The notes: generated from the letters alone by a model not told the origin. Shown: positions 32,850 through 44,902, counted from the stretch's first letter. The stretch is 64,000 nucleotides of DNA from Ursus arctos (GCF_023065955.2 NW_026622997.1:8480001-8544000), one strand, 5' to 3'. Numbers and translations: made by a program.

Positions 32850-34590
32850 CTTAGTCCTCATTCGTCCAAGGATACTTTCTCTCTCAAACTTTCCACAGCT
32901 GTGGACACCCACAGTCCCGCTCTGCTGAACAGACTGAGGGCTGTTCAATAGGAGACCTGGGAATGCGTCCTCCCGTGGGCTGTGGCGTTGATCACTGGGT
33001 ACACGTGTCGTTCCGCTCACACCAGCAGTGGCTCCCAGCCCCCCAAGCCCCTTGGCTGTGTAGCAACGAGCATGAAAGGCCATATCGCAGCACCTGAAAA
33101 ATTGCACTGAATCCTGCCCTAATTAATCCTGAAACCTTTGCTGTTCTCGGCTTCAAATCCTGCATGTCCAAACCAGCCTGAAGTTACTCAGGGTGTCTGC
33201 GTTTGAGGGTAAACAACGATGATCTCCTTCTTAAAATGCTAAGGATGCATCATTTCTGTGTTGCTGGAGAAAAAATAAAACTTCCCCTTGGATATTACCT
33301 GAAAAAATGCCGCCGGTGTTCCAAGAGGCCTCTCCGCGGGGTCGGCTCAGGCGGGACAACAGGCTGCCCCCTTTGGCCAGGCTGGTGAGCTCCTCCCAAC
33401 ACTGATTCCAGACGGTTCCTGTCAGAGCTGTCCCAGGTGGGCGCTTGGCAGAAGTTTTTGCAAAGCCGTGCTCTGTCTATTCCCCATGGTCTCAGAGCCA
33501 AGAGCACTTTCGTGCCCAGGAGGCTGCCGCCCACTTTTGCTTCTTGCCAGGGCCGTCTTACCCTTCTGGTAGGAGTGCGTGAGCTCCTAAAACTCTGCCA
33601 GCACCCGGAGCCAAATTGCCGTGAAAGGGCCCCGAGAGGCTCAGGCCAGCGTGTTCTGGACTTATGGGTGTCCTGGCAGTCAATATATTCTCTTCTTCTG
33701 TTTATTCTTGCCTGAAGCTATCAACACAAGTGGAATTTTTACCACGAAATACAGAATCACACGCAAGGTATGGGGACCTGAGGATCAGATGGGGCCCTTC
33801 CTGAGGACAGTTTCCAGAGACTCTCTGCTGTGCCGGGGGTTCCCCATTAGAAGGCTGATGGGGAGAGCTCGGGGTGCTGGGACCAGGGAGAGACCAGGGA
33901 GGCCAGAGCTCAGAAGGGGTCTCTGAGGGGTTGGGGCCTCCAGCCGATTACCAACCAGTCTGAAAGCACTACAGTGTTTTAACAAAATCACTATGGCCTT
34001 ACTGGAATTACTGGAACACGGTGGGACATTCCAGGCCTGACTGCTCATCAAGCAGTTGCCTTTCCTCGTGACCCATTTCCGTTAGAGAGGTGTTTCCTGA
34101 GCAACTGAAATGATCCAGGGACGGCACACAGTGACTGCAAATGATTGGAGATGAACGGATGTGCCCTTTCCCGCGCCCGCAGGCAAGCTGGGCGGGGTGC
34201 CCCTCACTCCCACAGCAGCCCCTCAGTGCTGGGCACAGGCCCGCTCATTAGGGGACGGCCAACCCTGAAGCGACGGCAGGCGGTGGGAAAAGAGACCGCA
34301 CAGCTCGGGGCAGCTGGAGCCCAGGGCTGCGTGTCAGCGGCAGAAGCGTCCTGGAGCAGATCCTCTGGGAAGAGGCCCTGGAGCCTGGGGGCGACCAACA
34401 GGTGAGAACTGGAAGGCGGAGGGTTTCAGGCAGGCTGAGTTGTCCCAGAGCGGAAAAAGTAAAGGGCACGTTGCAGAACGGCTTAGAAATCCAGAAACTT
34501 GGAGTGTGAGGTCGCTGGGTAGGGTGGGAACTCCGCTGAGGACTTGGGCTGGAGACAGCTCAGGAACGGTTTGTGAGCATACAAGAGACT
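32850..34590. other. Intergenic, no gene seen
   Basis: Moderately GC-rich, unique-looking sequence. Short frames in it resemble no known protein. Confidence 0.5.
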
Positions 34591-34599
34591 TTTTTTCTG

Positions 34600-35545
34600 A
34601 ATTTTTCATTATGGTAAAATACACGTAACATAAAATTTACTATCTTAACCATTTTTTAAGAGGGCAGAGGAGGAAGAAAGGGCAGAGGGAGAGGGAGAGA
34701 GAGAAACTCAGGTAGACTTCCCACTGAGCGGGGAGCCCGACTCGGGGCTCGATCTCATGACCCTGAGATCACGACCTGAGCTGAAACCAAGGGATGGGTG
34801 GCTCTACCGACTGAGCCCCCCAACCCCCCCATACTATCTTAACTGTTTTTAAGTGTACAGTTCAGTAGCCTTACGTATACTCATGTCGTGTGCAGCCCTC
34901 ACCAGCTCCGCCTCTAGAACCCTTTGCATCTTGTCAGACTGAAGCTCCCGCCCGGTACACACGGACTCCCCCTCCCCCTCCCCCTACTCCCTCACTTCCC
35001 ACCCCAGCAGCCACCCTTCTACTTTCTGTCTCTAGGAAGCTGATGACTCCAGGGACCGCAGGTAAGTCGACCTTTGTGACTGGCTTATTTCGTTCAGCGT
35101 CATTTCCTCCTGGCTCATCCATGATGTAACTTGTGTCAGAGGTTCCTTCCTTTTTAGGGCTGAGTAATATTCCGTGGTAGCTAGACCACATTTTGTTTCC
35201 CATTCTTCCGTCAGTGGACTCTTGGGCTGTTTCCGTGTTTTAGCTTTGTGCACGAGGGGTACACACGTCTGCTCCAGACCCTGCTCCCCATTCTTTTGGA
35301 TATACACTTGGAAGTGCAGTTGCAGAATCAGATGATAATTCTATGCTTAATTTTTTGAGCAACCATCAAACCGTGTCCCCCAGTGGCTGCAGCGTCTCAC
35401 GTTCCCACCAACAGCACGAGGGTTCCAATATCTCCATGTCCTCTCCAACACGTGTTTCCTGGTTTTTTGTCGTGGCCATCCTAACCGGTGTGAGGTGGCA
35501 TCTCATTTCAGTTTTGATCGGCCTTTCCTTCATGAATAGTGTAGA
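34600..35545 (-). mobile_element. L1 LINE fragment, end of ORF2, interrupted by a SINE
   Basis: Read on the minus strand, 35032-35307 gives a decayed C-terminal piece of the L1 ORF2 reverse transcriptase protein (EYYSALKRKE, SWMSQEEMTLNEISQSQ). The order of sequences from GTGTGAGGTGGCATCTCATTTC (35490) down to GTAAAATACACGTAACATAA (34614) matches an old mammalian L1 3' region. A SINE at 34650-34829 splits it. It is 5'-truncated and carries no intact frame. Confidence 0.85.
34650..34829 (-). mobile_element. SINEC inserted in an L1
   Basis: Reversed older copy: CCCACTGAGCGGGGAGCCCG, GACCCTGAGATCACGACC and GACTGAGCCCCCCAACC. TACTATCTTAAC occurs on both sides as the target-site duplication, and the L1 sequence resumes after it. 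Confidence 0.9.
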
Positions 35546-35619
35546 GACTTTTGAAGTTCTCCCCATTTTATTAATTACACATACACAGGAGAGTTGCAAG
35601 AGTAGCAGGGATATCTAGA

Positions 35620-36635
35620 TCCAGTGATTATTGGTATATTGAGTGTAAGCTCTAGCTTCTATGACACCTCACCTCTGAACACTTCGGCACGCATCATTCT
35701 AGAGAATTTGAACCTTGGCTCATTTGTAATGGAGGAATTGTCAAATGTTCTTCACTGTTGCAGACAGAGGGTAAAAAATAATGCAGTGGAGAGATCTTTG
35801 CAACGGGGAAAGCAGAGAAGAGGCCACCAAGATAAGCCGGACCATAAATGCTGGGGGCTGCTGAAGGTCAGGGGCCCCAGAAGCAGACCCTGAGACAAGG
35901 ATTCATAAGCAAGAGATCTATTGAGGAGGGCAATCTTGGGGAGACCTGCAAGGGGTTGGGAAGGCAGAACAGGGACAGAGGCAGGCCCCCCAAGTCTGCA
36001 TCTGAAGAAGGAAGCCTCACCCCCTGCCACGGTCGTGTTGGGGGGTTGGGTTTAGGGCGTGTGCAGTCTCAAGCCCACATGAGGGAGCTGGGCATTCCCG
36101 CTCTGGCACAGCAGTCTGGCTGGAAGGCCCTGGAGTTGGGGGCAGGCAGGGTCCTCATGGGGCTCACTACGAGGGCCTCAGTGAGGCAGGGGCTGTGGGG
36201 GAAGCAGAGCAGAGGACTGCCCTATGAGATCTTGGGGGACCGGGTGTCTACTGCTGAGGGTACGGAGCGGGAAGAGGTGGAACGACAGGGTGATGGGAAG
36301 CCAGGGGTGCCCTTCTCTGACAGAGACCAAAGGGGGAAGAAGCAGGCGGGGGGCGGAAAAATGATGATTGCAGGTTGACATATGTTGATTTTGAGGTATC
36401 TGAGGACATTTGGGGGAAGCTTGGAGGCAGGGAGCCTGAGGCCAGTCTATAACTGAGGAGGGACATGGAGCCCTGAGTCCCACACAATCAGACATAAGGG
36501 CCATCGGATAGGATGCCTGTGGGTTCTTGCTCCTCCGGGCCGGCAGGGGTTGGGCAGTCAGAGAACAGACAGCAGGGAGGCAGGGGCAGGTCACGTGCAT
36601 TAGGGAGGCTTTCTCCGGAGGAAGTAATTAAATGA
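35620..36635. other. Intergenic, no gene seen
   Basis: G-rich unique-looking sequence with overlapping short frames on both strands (for example 35848-36378). None resembles a known protein. Confidence 0.5.
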
Positions 36636-36637
36636 TA

Positions 36638-36825
36638 CAGCAATAACAGCGGGCACTTACCAGGCCCTTACAATGCGCTCTGCACGGTGCTAACAGAGCT
36701 GGGCGTACGTTACCGCGTTTTCTCTCCAAGAGATGCCTGTACTGTTTTTATTCTAACTTTACAGAAGAGAAAACTAAGGATGGTGAGATCTGGCTTTGTG
36801 ATCAAGGTCCTAAAGTGAATAATGG
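36638..36825 (-). mobile_element. MIR
   Basis: GCAATAACAGCGGGCACTTACCAGG, then GCTCTGCACGGTGCTAAC and TTTACAGAAGAGAAAACTAAGG, follow the reversed MIR in order. Confidence 0.75.
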
Positions 36826-37061
36826 ATGCAACTTCGGCTTTAATTCCCTGGTTTTATTAACGATCCTCAAAAACGTTTCTTCGAGGAAGCATTCCTACGG
36901 TGGGAATGTGACCTGGGCATTCTCTAGTTGTTTCATTGCACCCCTGGCTTTTTAATGTTGTTGACTCTTTGCCTGCCCACAAATGTCTCCTATTTCCTGT
37001 TGTCCCGAGAGCTGAGCTAGCCTCCCTGCAGCGAAGCAGAGAATCTGTAAAAAGTTCTTCA

Positions 37062-37487
37062 TGGGGAGCTGGATGGCTCAGCCAGTTGGGCATCCGACTC
37101 GTTTTTGGTTTGTTTTTTTTTTTAAAGATTTTATGCATTTATTTGACAGAGAGAGAGAGACAGGCAGCGAGAGAGGGAACACAAGCAGGGGGAGTGGGAG
37201 AGGAAGAAGCAGGCTCCCAGTGGAGAAGGGAGCCCGACACGGGGCTTGACCCCAGGACCCTGAGCGGAAGGCAGATGCTTAACGACTGAGCCACCCAGGC
37301 GCCCCTGGGCTTCCAACTCTTGATTTCAGCTCGGGTCATGATCTCAGGGTGGTGGGTTCGAGCCCTGCGGTGGGCTCCACGCTCAGTGCAGAGTCTGCTT
37401 GAGAGTCTCTCTCTCCCTCTCCCTCTGCCCTTTCCCTTGCTCGCTTGCTCTCTCTCAAATAAATAAATAAATCTTTTGTAAAAAAAA
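37062..37487 (+). mobile_element. Older SINEC split by a younger SINEC
   Basis: The plus-strand head (GGGGAGCTGGATGGCTCAGC at 37062) is cut near 37112, and the rest resumes at about 37306 (GATTTCAGCTCGGGTCATG to AATAAATAAATAAATC and an A tail). Confidence 0.92.
37113..37305 (-). mobile_element. SINEC, younger, nested in another SINEC
   Basis: Reversed element with a poly-T start, CAGGCAGCGAGAGAGGGAAC, and a head ending CCACCCAGGCGCCCC, lying inside the plus-strand SINE at 37062-37487. Confidence 0.93.
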
Positions 37488-37489
37488 GT

Positions 37490-39470
37490 CATCCACGAGG
37501 GCATTTTCTCAGCCCTTTTCACAATGTGAGGCGATCTGGCCACTGTGTCTTGTAAACTCTGAGAAGGGGCCTTTTCACACATCTGCATGGGTTGGAGGAA
37601 CAGCCGCGACGGTACAAAGACGCACGGGGAAGCCTGCCCCAGGGCTCTGACGTTGTAAATCATTTCCTGAGCTGAACAGGAGAGGTGCTGGCTCAACCCC
37701 CGGGAGGCAGCAGCCTGTCCCTGCTGTGAGCTCTTTATGAAGGCATCGTCTTGAAGACAGGTGCAGTAGCTTTTGTATCGCACAACAGATGTGTCAAAAG
37801 AAGAGTGTAGTGGCCAGTCCGAGAAACGCACACATCATGAAGGTCTCAGGGGTGCTGCATGCACGTTGTCCTGACCCAACAGAGGGATGTTCTAATTTTG
37901 TTATGCTGCCAAAGGACACAGGGTGATGTGGCAGCAGGAAGTGACCGTGCGTCTGGTGTGTCCGGATCAGCCCCAGTTCATGCCAGTTGTCCCAACGTGG
38001 AAAATACAGTACATTTTTTTCTCTCTTTTGCTCTATATTAGGTTTCCCATGCTAACTGATTTCAGAGGAGGAACGGATTTCCTGTCCAAAGCCTCCAAGC
38101 CACCCTCTTCCCAGACTTGGAAAATAGTGGGCCAGATCAGTCTCCCAAGATGAGAACGCCAGTAGCCCTCGCTTTGGGCAAACCATGAGACTGCGGCCAC
38201 AAATTGTAAGTATTCAGTCTGCGGACGTGTAAGAGAACGAAGTCAACGCCCCAAAATAAATAGGGTCCAGTTTGTGGATGTGACTTTGTGGTCAAAGAAG
38301 CTTTGTAGAGACTTAATCATCTGATTTCAGGGATGTCTGTGCTGGAGAAGACCTCAGAGATCAGACCATCGTCAAATGAGGGAGAAGCTGGCCCACAAAG
38401 GGGGCTGCCTGCCATCGCCAGGCCAGTGGGTGCCGGATTCGAGTCTCGGGTTTTCCTGCTGTCTGCGGGACATGTTCTCCCAGGCTGTGCGGGCTGCTGG
38501 AGCCACCAAAGAGGGCTCTGATGACCTTTGGAAGAGAAGGCAGGAACGATAGCTGCCCCACCAAAAAAGACAGGTGTGTGCGTGCCAGCCACCTCGAATC
38601 CCACCCCCTCTCAGCAAACCCTGCCCCTCAAGGTGGACCACGCATTCCGTTTGCACACTTGCATGGTACTTTTTGGGGATCGGGGTGCAGATACAGGGTG
38701 TGAGGGAAGGAGCAGAAATTCCTGATTCCAGCCCCACCTGAGCCTCCCAGAAATTCATTCTCAGGTTCCACGGGAGAAGGTTTGGATGCCGTTACCATGT
38801 AGCACGGTAGCAGGTCCTCAGCTCCAGTCGAACCTTCTGCACAATTAGCACCCTATTTTCTAGAAAATTCGATGCCTCGCCTTTGGTGGTCCCCCACCCA
38901 CAGATGTGATTGCTGCAGCCTATGCTTCAATGCCTTCCCTCCCCCTCCCCTCTCAGGAAATTTCAAAAGGATCCCATCTGGTATTCAGCATCTTTATGTT
39001 TGTTCTTTTTATAAATCTGTTCTATGATGAAATTAAGGGTTAGGCTTTCTGGTCATGTGATTCTTCCTGACTTCCACAGTCATCCATCCTTTCTGGATTA
39101 ATGCATGCTAAGTATTTCCATGTTTTTCCACAACAACATCATGGTGCCTGGATTCTCACTCTGTGTGTGGCTGCACCCGGCTCCCAGCACTCGCTCTGCC
39201 CCATGACCAGGTCTGCGAAAGCCACACGGAAACTGGTAAGAAATAACATGAATCAGCAGGTGGGAGCTTCCCTTTTGGGTAGGGGTCCTCACGGGTGTCA
39301 TCCCCAGGGTCGAGGGTGCAGGCCTGCGCCTCGGCAAGATGGAAACAAATGAGCATTTCTCTCGCAGTAGCTGAGCCAGCGTTGCTCAATGTTTTATTCA
39401 CCTTTCTCATGGGCAGTGTTCTTTCTTATCAAGTCCGATTAGAAATGCTCAGATGACCATGTCTATAGAT
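37490..39470. other. Intergenic, no gene seen
   Basis: Unique-looking sequence. No exon or RNA gene was recognised; short frames on both strands have no known relatives. Confidence 0.5.
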
Positions 39471-39477
39471 TTGCAAT

Positions 39478-39560
39478 TCTGACGTCACATTAGAATCACC
39501 TGGGAACTTCTAAAAATCCCCGTGCCTGGACTCTATCCCATACCAAATAAATCAGAATCT
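39478..39560 (+). mobile_element. MER5-type fragment
   Basis: ACATTAGAATCACCTGGGAAC and AAATCAGAATCTCTGGG match the middle of MER5A. Confidence 0.7.
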
Positions 39561-39615
39561 CTGGGCATCAGTACTAAAAAACAAAGTAAAATAATCCCCA
39601 GATAATACAGCTTTT

Positions 39616-39785
39616 ATAATAGCACTTCTCAAACTTGACCGTGTGGCGCAAATCATCAGCGCATCTAACGAAAATGCAGATTCTGAATTAGTAGGTCTGG
39701 GGAGAGGCCTGGGATTCCGCATCTCTGACATGCTCTCAGATGGTCTGCATGCTGCCGGTCCAGGGACCGCACTTTGAGTAGCAAG
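39616..39785 (+). mobile_element. MER5A-type hAT DNA transposon
   Basis: Nearly full-length: it starts TAGCACTTCTCAAACTTGACC, contains GATTCTGAATTAGTAGGTC and ends GGGACCGCACTTTGAGTAGC. The ends form inverted repeats. Confidence 0.85.
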
Positions 39786-39795
39786 GATCTGTAAC

Positions 39796-39970
39796 AAGAT
39801 TTGGTAAACCATGGCTCCCAGGCCGGATGCCTATTTTTGTAAACAGAGTTTTATTGGGGGACAGTCATGCCCAGCTAGGTACTTATAACAGACTGTACCC
39901 AAAAGAGAGCCTAAAATATTTACTCTCTGGCTCTTTATTGAAAAAGTGTGCTGACCCATGTATCACGGGT
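39796..39970 (+). mobile_element. Non-autonomous hAT-type DNA transposon
   Basis: GGCCGGATGCCTATTTTTGTAAACAGAG then TTTTATTGG, and AAATATTTACTCTCTGGCTC then AAAAGTGTGCTGACCC, follow a common mammalian element with GGGTCRGCAAACT-type ends. The family name is not certain. A second, opposite-end copy is at 52683. Confidence 0.65.
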
Positions 39971-40439
39971 TAATGGGGGCATATTCGTCATAAATGCTCA
40001 GTATACCCCACTCATTATCAGATGATAGAGGGTCTCACAGGAGGGTCTTGATGAATTTTGAAGTCCCAGAATTATTAGCTTTTCTGATCTCCTTTTGAAG
40101 CTTTCAGATTTGCTTTACAACTCTGGTAGTGAAAATTGTGTGTACCCCAAAAAGGAAGGATAGTTTGTACTCTTCTGGCTATTGCTTGGCTAATGTCTTA
40201 AGCTGTACAATCTATTATCCATAAAATTCTAATGGATTATACCATTTATAAGAGTTTTTTACATTTGAAAATGATACAAGTAATATGTTTGTTGAGAAAA
40301 CATATATATGCACATATATACGTATACATACACACATATATAGTTTTTATAGTTTGAAAACCCAAAACTAACCACGAGGATGTTTCAGCAGATAACTTTT
40401 CAGGTCATTTCTATATATACACATACCATATGTCACAGG

Positions 40440-40510
40440 GTCAACTGAGGCTGTAGCGTCAGTTTTCTCATCTCTAAAGTGGGGAGAATAATAATACCTT
40501 GGTGAAATAG
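40440..40510 (+). mobile_element. MIR fragment
   Basis: GTCAGTTTTCTCATCTCTAAAGTGG followed by AATAATAATACC is the conserved centre of MIR. Confidence 0.65.
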
Positions 40511-40539
40511 TAGAACGTATTGCTTGCTCTCTGCCCGAA

Positions 40540-41392
40540 GCTCCTGATGCAGGGCTCCTGAAGCCCTTGTCATTTCCTAAGTGCTAAGAACACCAGGAGC
40601 ATCTCTTGTTGCGATAGTTAGTCTTCGAGACCGTCTCTGACACAGGGCTCCTGATGCCTTGTGTATTCCTGAACGGTAAGAGCACTAGGGACCACTTCTG
40701 TTCTAGTGAGGCTACTCCGGGTGGGCTTTTGGATGGGGGCTGGTCACCAGAAGGACCAAACCCTGGTAGGAAGCTTGGGATCTTCAGCCTCCCTGCCCAA
40801 TTCTCTTGAGAAGGGAGAGGGGCTAAAAACGGACTTAATGATCAGTGAGGCCTACCTGAGGAAACTCCATAGAAACCCAAGAGCACAGGATTTGGAGAGC
40901 CTCCAAGTGGAACACCTGGAGTTGCTGGGAGAGTGGGTACTGGCCCCGTTCCACAAGTGGGCACTTGCCCTACACATCTCTGGCATCCGAATGTCCATCT
41001 GTACCCTTTAGAATACTGTTTAACAAACTTTGAAATGTGTTTCCCTGAGTTCTTTGAGCTGTTGTAGCAAATTGATCAAACTTGAGGAGGCGGTCACAGG
41101 AACCTCTGGTGATAGCCGGGTAGCAACCTGGGCTTGCTAGGGGCATCCTGACTTGGAAGGAGACACGAAAACTGCAGTCCATAGCAGGTTAGTCAGAAGC
41201 ATAGGTGATTAACGGGGCTTGAGACTGGGAGCTGAAGGTGAGGGGACAGTCCCATAGGACTGACTGGACCCTTAACCTGTGGGATCTGACACTGTCTGTG
41301 GGTGGACAGCGTCAGAATGGAATTAAATTGTAGGACACCCAGCTGGTGTCACAGAGAATTGGCTTGATGTGGGGAAGACCCTCCCAACACGT
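40540..41392 (+). mobile_element. Probable ERVL-type LTR (MER21-like)
   Basis: GAGGAAACTCCATAGAAACCC, CCCTGAGTTCTTTGAGCTG, CCCTTAACCTGTGGGATCTG and GTAGGACACCCAGCTGGTGTC follow an ancient ERVL LTR in order, from memory. Just past the likely 3' end (CCCAACA), TTTGGTGACCAGAAGGG resembles a leucine-tRNA primer-binding site, so this would be a 5' LTR with a stub of internal sequence. No viral coding frame is seen. Confidence 0.55.
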
Positions 41393-41399
41393 TTGGTGA

Positions 41400-42370
41400 C
41401 CAGAAGGGTCAGAGGTGTGAGTGTTTCACGAGAGCGTGGTCGTCGTGTAAAAGCAATGGGAACACACAGGAGAAACACAGGACAGAAAAGCACAGTAGGG
41501 GGAACCGGAGTTTTCCCTACGTAGGAAGGAAAAAACAGGTTTTTCTTAAAACCTGCCTCATGGGGTTGTTGGTAAGATTGAATGACATCATGTCTATAAA
41601 GAGCTGAGCACATGTTAATAGTTCAGGATACATTAAGTTTTGGAAATGGGATTCTACTGATGTAGAAACAACCCTGGGGAGTTTGAGGGCCATAAAATTG
41701 GCACCCTTCATTTCCATGTCACTCTGTGCTGGAGAGAATTTGGCTGTAAGACCACATCCGCCTCTGCGGGACGCTGAGAAGTGCCCTGTGGCTGGGCTGA
41801 CCCACCCAACACAGAGCCAGGACTGCGGGTGGGGGAGGCGTGGAGAGTGGAATTTGGTGGAAAGCTAATCTCTGCCACATATATTTTACCCATTTTTCTG
41901 TGGGACTGTTCATCTTTTGCTTTTTGATATGTGGAAAGAGTTTATAAATGATTGATAGTAACCTTTGATTCATGTATATTGCAAAATTTTTCTTTTTTTC
42001 TTTCTTTTTTTTTTTTTGTTGAAACTCCTCTATTTTACTATGCAAATACTGTTTTGGGTCTTTTACCACAAGGCCAAGAAATATCCAGCCCCCCACATCA
42101 AATGCTGCATGCTGCCCTTGTACACATGGAGTCAGACAATTGTATGGTGCCCATTTTAAATACAGTTTTATTTAAGACATTGCATTTTCCACGTAACAAT
42201 GCGGTGCTTATAAAGTGCAATGTTTATGTCCTTTCCCTGTGCACATGTTCCATATTCAAGTATCAAGAATGCCCAGTTTATTTACTACGGCTGCTCAACG
42301 TTTTTCTTCGGCATCCTTTTTCATGTTTCACTTTGTCTATGGAATTTTCTCTCTTTAATATAACTTGTTA
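41400..42370. other. Intergenic, no gene seen
   Basis: A T-rich run lies at about 41990-42018. The 139-codon frame at 41952-42371 is hydrophobic because of this T-rich DNA and resembles no known protein. Confidence 0.5.
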
Positions 42371-42493
42371 ATATGTGCACATGTACATATTGTAGAAAAA
42401 CTTAAAAACAGCAAAAAGGATGAATTGGAAAATTAAAATTGCTCAGAACCCAACCACTACACGCAACAAGTCTGCTAACACCTTGATGTAACT

Positions 42494-42494
<1 letters not shown>

Positions 42495-42524
<30 letters not shown>
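42495..42524 (+). repeat. (GT)15 microsatellite
   Basis: An uninterrupted 30-bp GT run. Confidence 0.97.
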
Positions 42525-42526
<2 letters not shown>

Positions 42527-42587
42527 CTTTACACATGATTGGGTTTTTACTCTATATTTGGTATATAATTTTGTATCCTGATTTTTT

Positions 42588-42778
42588 AAAAAAGATTTTA
42601 TTTATTTATTTGGCAGAGAGAGAGGCAGCGAGAGAGGGAACACAAGCAGGGGGAGTGGAGAGGGAGAAGCGGGCTTCTCGCTGAGCAGGGAGCCCGATGC
42701 AGGGCTCGATCCCAGAACCCTGGGATCATGACCTGAGCCGAAGGCAGACGCTTAACGACTGAGCCACCCAGGTGCCCC
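42588..42778 (-). mobile_element. SINEC
   Basis: Reversed: ATTTATTTATTTGGCAGAGAG, GAGCAGGGAGCCCGATGCAG, and a head ending CCACCCAGGTGCCCC. ATCCTGATTTTTTA flanks both sides. Confidence 0.94.
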
Positions 42779-42954
42779 TATATCCTGATTTTTTTATTTA
42801 AAACTCTATCGGGAGCATTTTTCTATGCCACTGGGATTTATCTAATAACATAATTTTAATGACCGCTTAGTTATCTATCATATAGATGTTTTATTTAATA
42901 GTTTTCCTCCAATATTTTCACTATTGCAATTAATGTCTCAGGAAATGTCTTTCT

Positions 42955-43105
42955 CCACGAATCCTCGGCCACTCCTTCACTCATGCAGGAACTGGGCATC
43001 GAGCCCTCACAATGTGCCAGGCCCTGCGCTGGGGTTAGGAAGCCACCAGCTAAAAAGCAGATGTCATCACTCTTGTCTTGGGGCTCACAGTTCACACTGT
43101 TTTCT
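42955..43105 (-). mobile_element. L2 LINE, 3' end
   Basis: GAGCCCTCACAATGTGCCAGGCCCTGCGCTGGGG, then CTTGTCTTGGGGCTCACAG, is the reversed L2 3' end. Confidence 0.7.
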
Positions 43106-43109
43106 TAGC

Positions 43110-44695
43110 ATGAGTGTCTAGAAGTGGAATTGCGTTTGTCAAGGAGACAGAGAAGCTGAGCTGGAGGAAGCAGCTGAGGCCCGTGAAGGGAGGAGCACCG
43201 AGCAGGGCTCTGCCAAGTCCTGCTTCTGAGGGGATGACGTCACCTTCCCCGAAGGCTGCGCTGCCTCTGAACAAGCTTCTTGTGAACAGACTCTGATGTC
43301 CCGTGGTCTGCGCAGCTCCAGGCTGTCGTTCCTTTAAGGTTTGGTTCTAACTTCTCTTAAAACGTAAATATAATAAGGAAGCCATATGCATGTGCTTTTC
43401 GGGAAAGAGTGGACTTTAGTGTCACGCAGGACAGCATCTGGGATCTTTGGTAGGGTGGCTGATGAAAGAAGCTATAATCATTGTAGAGGGCAGTTCTGCC
43501 CTGATATTTGTGGGGCCTCAAGCAAGTGTACAAATGAGCACCACATACCATAGGTCGAACTGTTGAATCAAATACATTCTTATTCTCCTGCCTTTGCAAA
43601 TAGACCTTCATGACTACCTGAAGGCCAGGTTCAAGTTCAGAATTTCTGGGCTCTTTGAGGTTATATGCAGCAGTGCAGGACAAGCCCACTCTCGGCCTAT
43701 GGCCTGTGCCCCCCTTCTCCTCTCATTCCTGACACCTGAAGGGCCTCTAAGCTCCATCCACACCCCCCTGACAGCCGTGCCACTTTGCCCCCAGGGTCTG
43801 GGGTGGGGGTGATCCCAAGAGGACAGACCTTGGGGAATAGATGCATGTAGGCCCTCAAAGTGGGAAAGGCAGTTTGGGCAGGAAATGGAGGCTCCCAATG
43901 ACCAGGACTATGGGTTACAGAAAGATACACGGGCTCCAAGAGGACTCATGTTCACCCCAAAGTGAGTAGGGAGCTAGATTGGGGCGCTGGGACAGAAGGG
44001 CCTGGGTCTAAGGTGTACTGCCAACAGCTACCCTTACAGAACTGTACTCTGCCCCAGATCCTGTTCTCCATGACTTCTGTGCATTGTTACTTCCAAATCA
44101 CGGAGTGGTCAAGGTGCTTGCTCGGCTCACAGGTGGCAATGGCCCAGCCAGGATTCCATCCTGACGATCTGAATCCAGAATCCACACTCTTAACTGCTGC
44201 AGTTTACTGCTTCTCATAAAAGGCTGGGAAGCTCTGGATTAGATTATGAGACCTACTTCCTCCCCTGTGATGTGATTCAGCTTTGCAAGGACGGCAGCTC
44301 CTAGCCTGGCCCGCTCTGTGTGCGGCAAGGCCCCGAGAGCTTTAAAGGTGCTACATCTGTGACTCCAAGAGTTCACAGCCCCTCTCTCCTGTAGACAGTA
44401 TCAAGACATACGTTCTATTACTAAATATTCCAAATTTGAACTTCGTTGATCATTTGTGAAAATAGGCTATAGTTTCACCTCTGAATTTTGTCAGGATGAT
44501 CTCCCTAAGTGGGATGTTAAAATGCTTCCTTCTGGACGGACCTTTCTCTCGTCATCATGGAAATTACGTGGTTCTCTCCTGCTTCTAGCAAATCACATTA
44601 TGGAGGAAATTCCCGTGGAAAGGTTCCTAAGTCTAGGTTTTGCCAAAATAAAAGTATTTTATCAAAAAAATATTTGGACTCTAGAAGCCTTTTTC
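43110..44695. other. Intergenic, no gene seen
   Basis: Unique-looking sequence. The piece around 44050-44215 may be a MIR remnant (GGCCCAGCCAGGATTCC, CACACTCTTAACTGCTGC). Confidence 0.45.
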
Positions 44696-44901
44696 TTTTT
44701 CTTTTTTTTTTTTTAAGATTTTATTTATTTATTTGACACAGAGAGAGACAGCCAGCGAGAGAGGGAACACAAGCAGGGGGAGTGGGAGAGGAAGAAACAG
44801 GCTCCCAGTGGAGAAGCCTGATGCAGGGCTCGATCCCAAGACTCTGGGATCACGCCCTGAGCCGAAGGCAGACGCTTAACGACTGAGCCACCCAGGCACC
44901 C
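44696..44901 (-). mobile_element. SINEC, younger form
   Basis: Reversed element with GACAGCCAGCGAGAGAGGG, GGGATCACGCCCTGAGCC and a head ending CCACCCAGGCACCC. The flanks CTAGAAGCCTTTTTC are identical, a perfect target-site duplication. Confidence 0.95.
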
Positions 44902-44902
44902 C

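Larger units (their letters stand above)
42380..42955 (+). mobile_element. Ancient transposon fragment split by a SINE (family uncertain)
   Basis: The order AACCCAACCACTACACGCAAC, TTGTATCCTGATTTTTT, GAGCATTTTTCTATGCCAC and GACCGCTTAGTTATCTATCAT resembles a common old mammalian repeat, but I cannot name the family. The SINE at 42588-42778 and a (GT)n run interrupt it. Confidence 0.4.

Noticed and set aside
35032..35307. 91-codon minus-strand frame resembling reverse transcriptase
   Set aside because: It is a decayed end of L1 ORF2, already covered by the L1 feature, not a gene.
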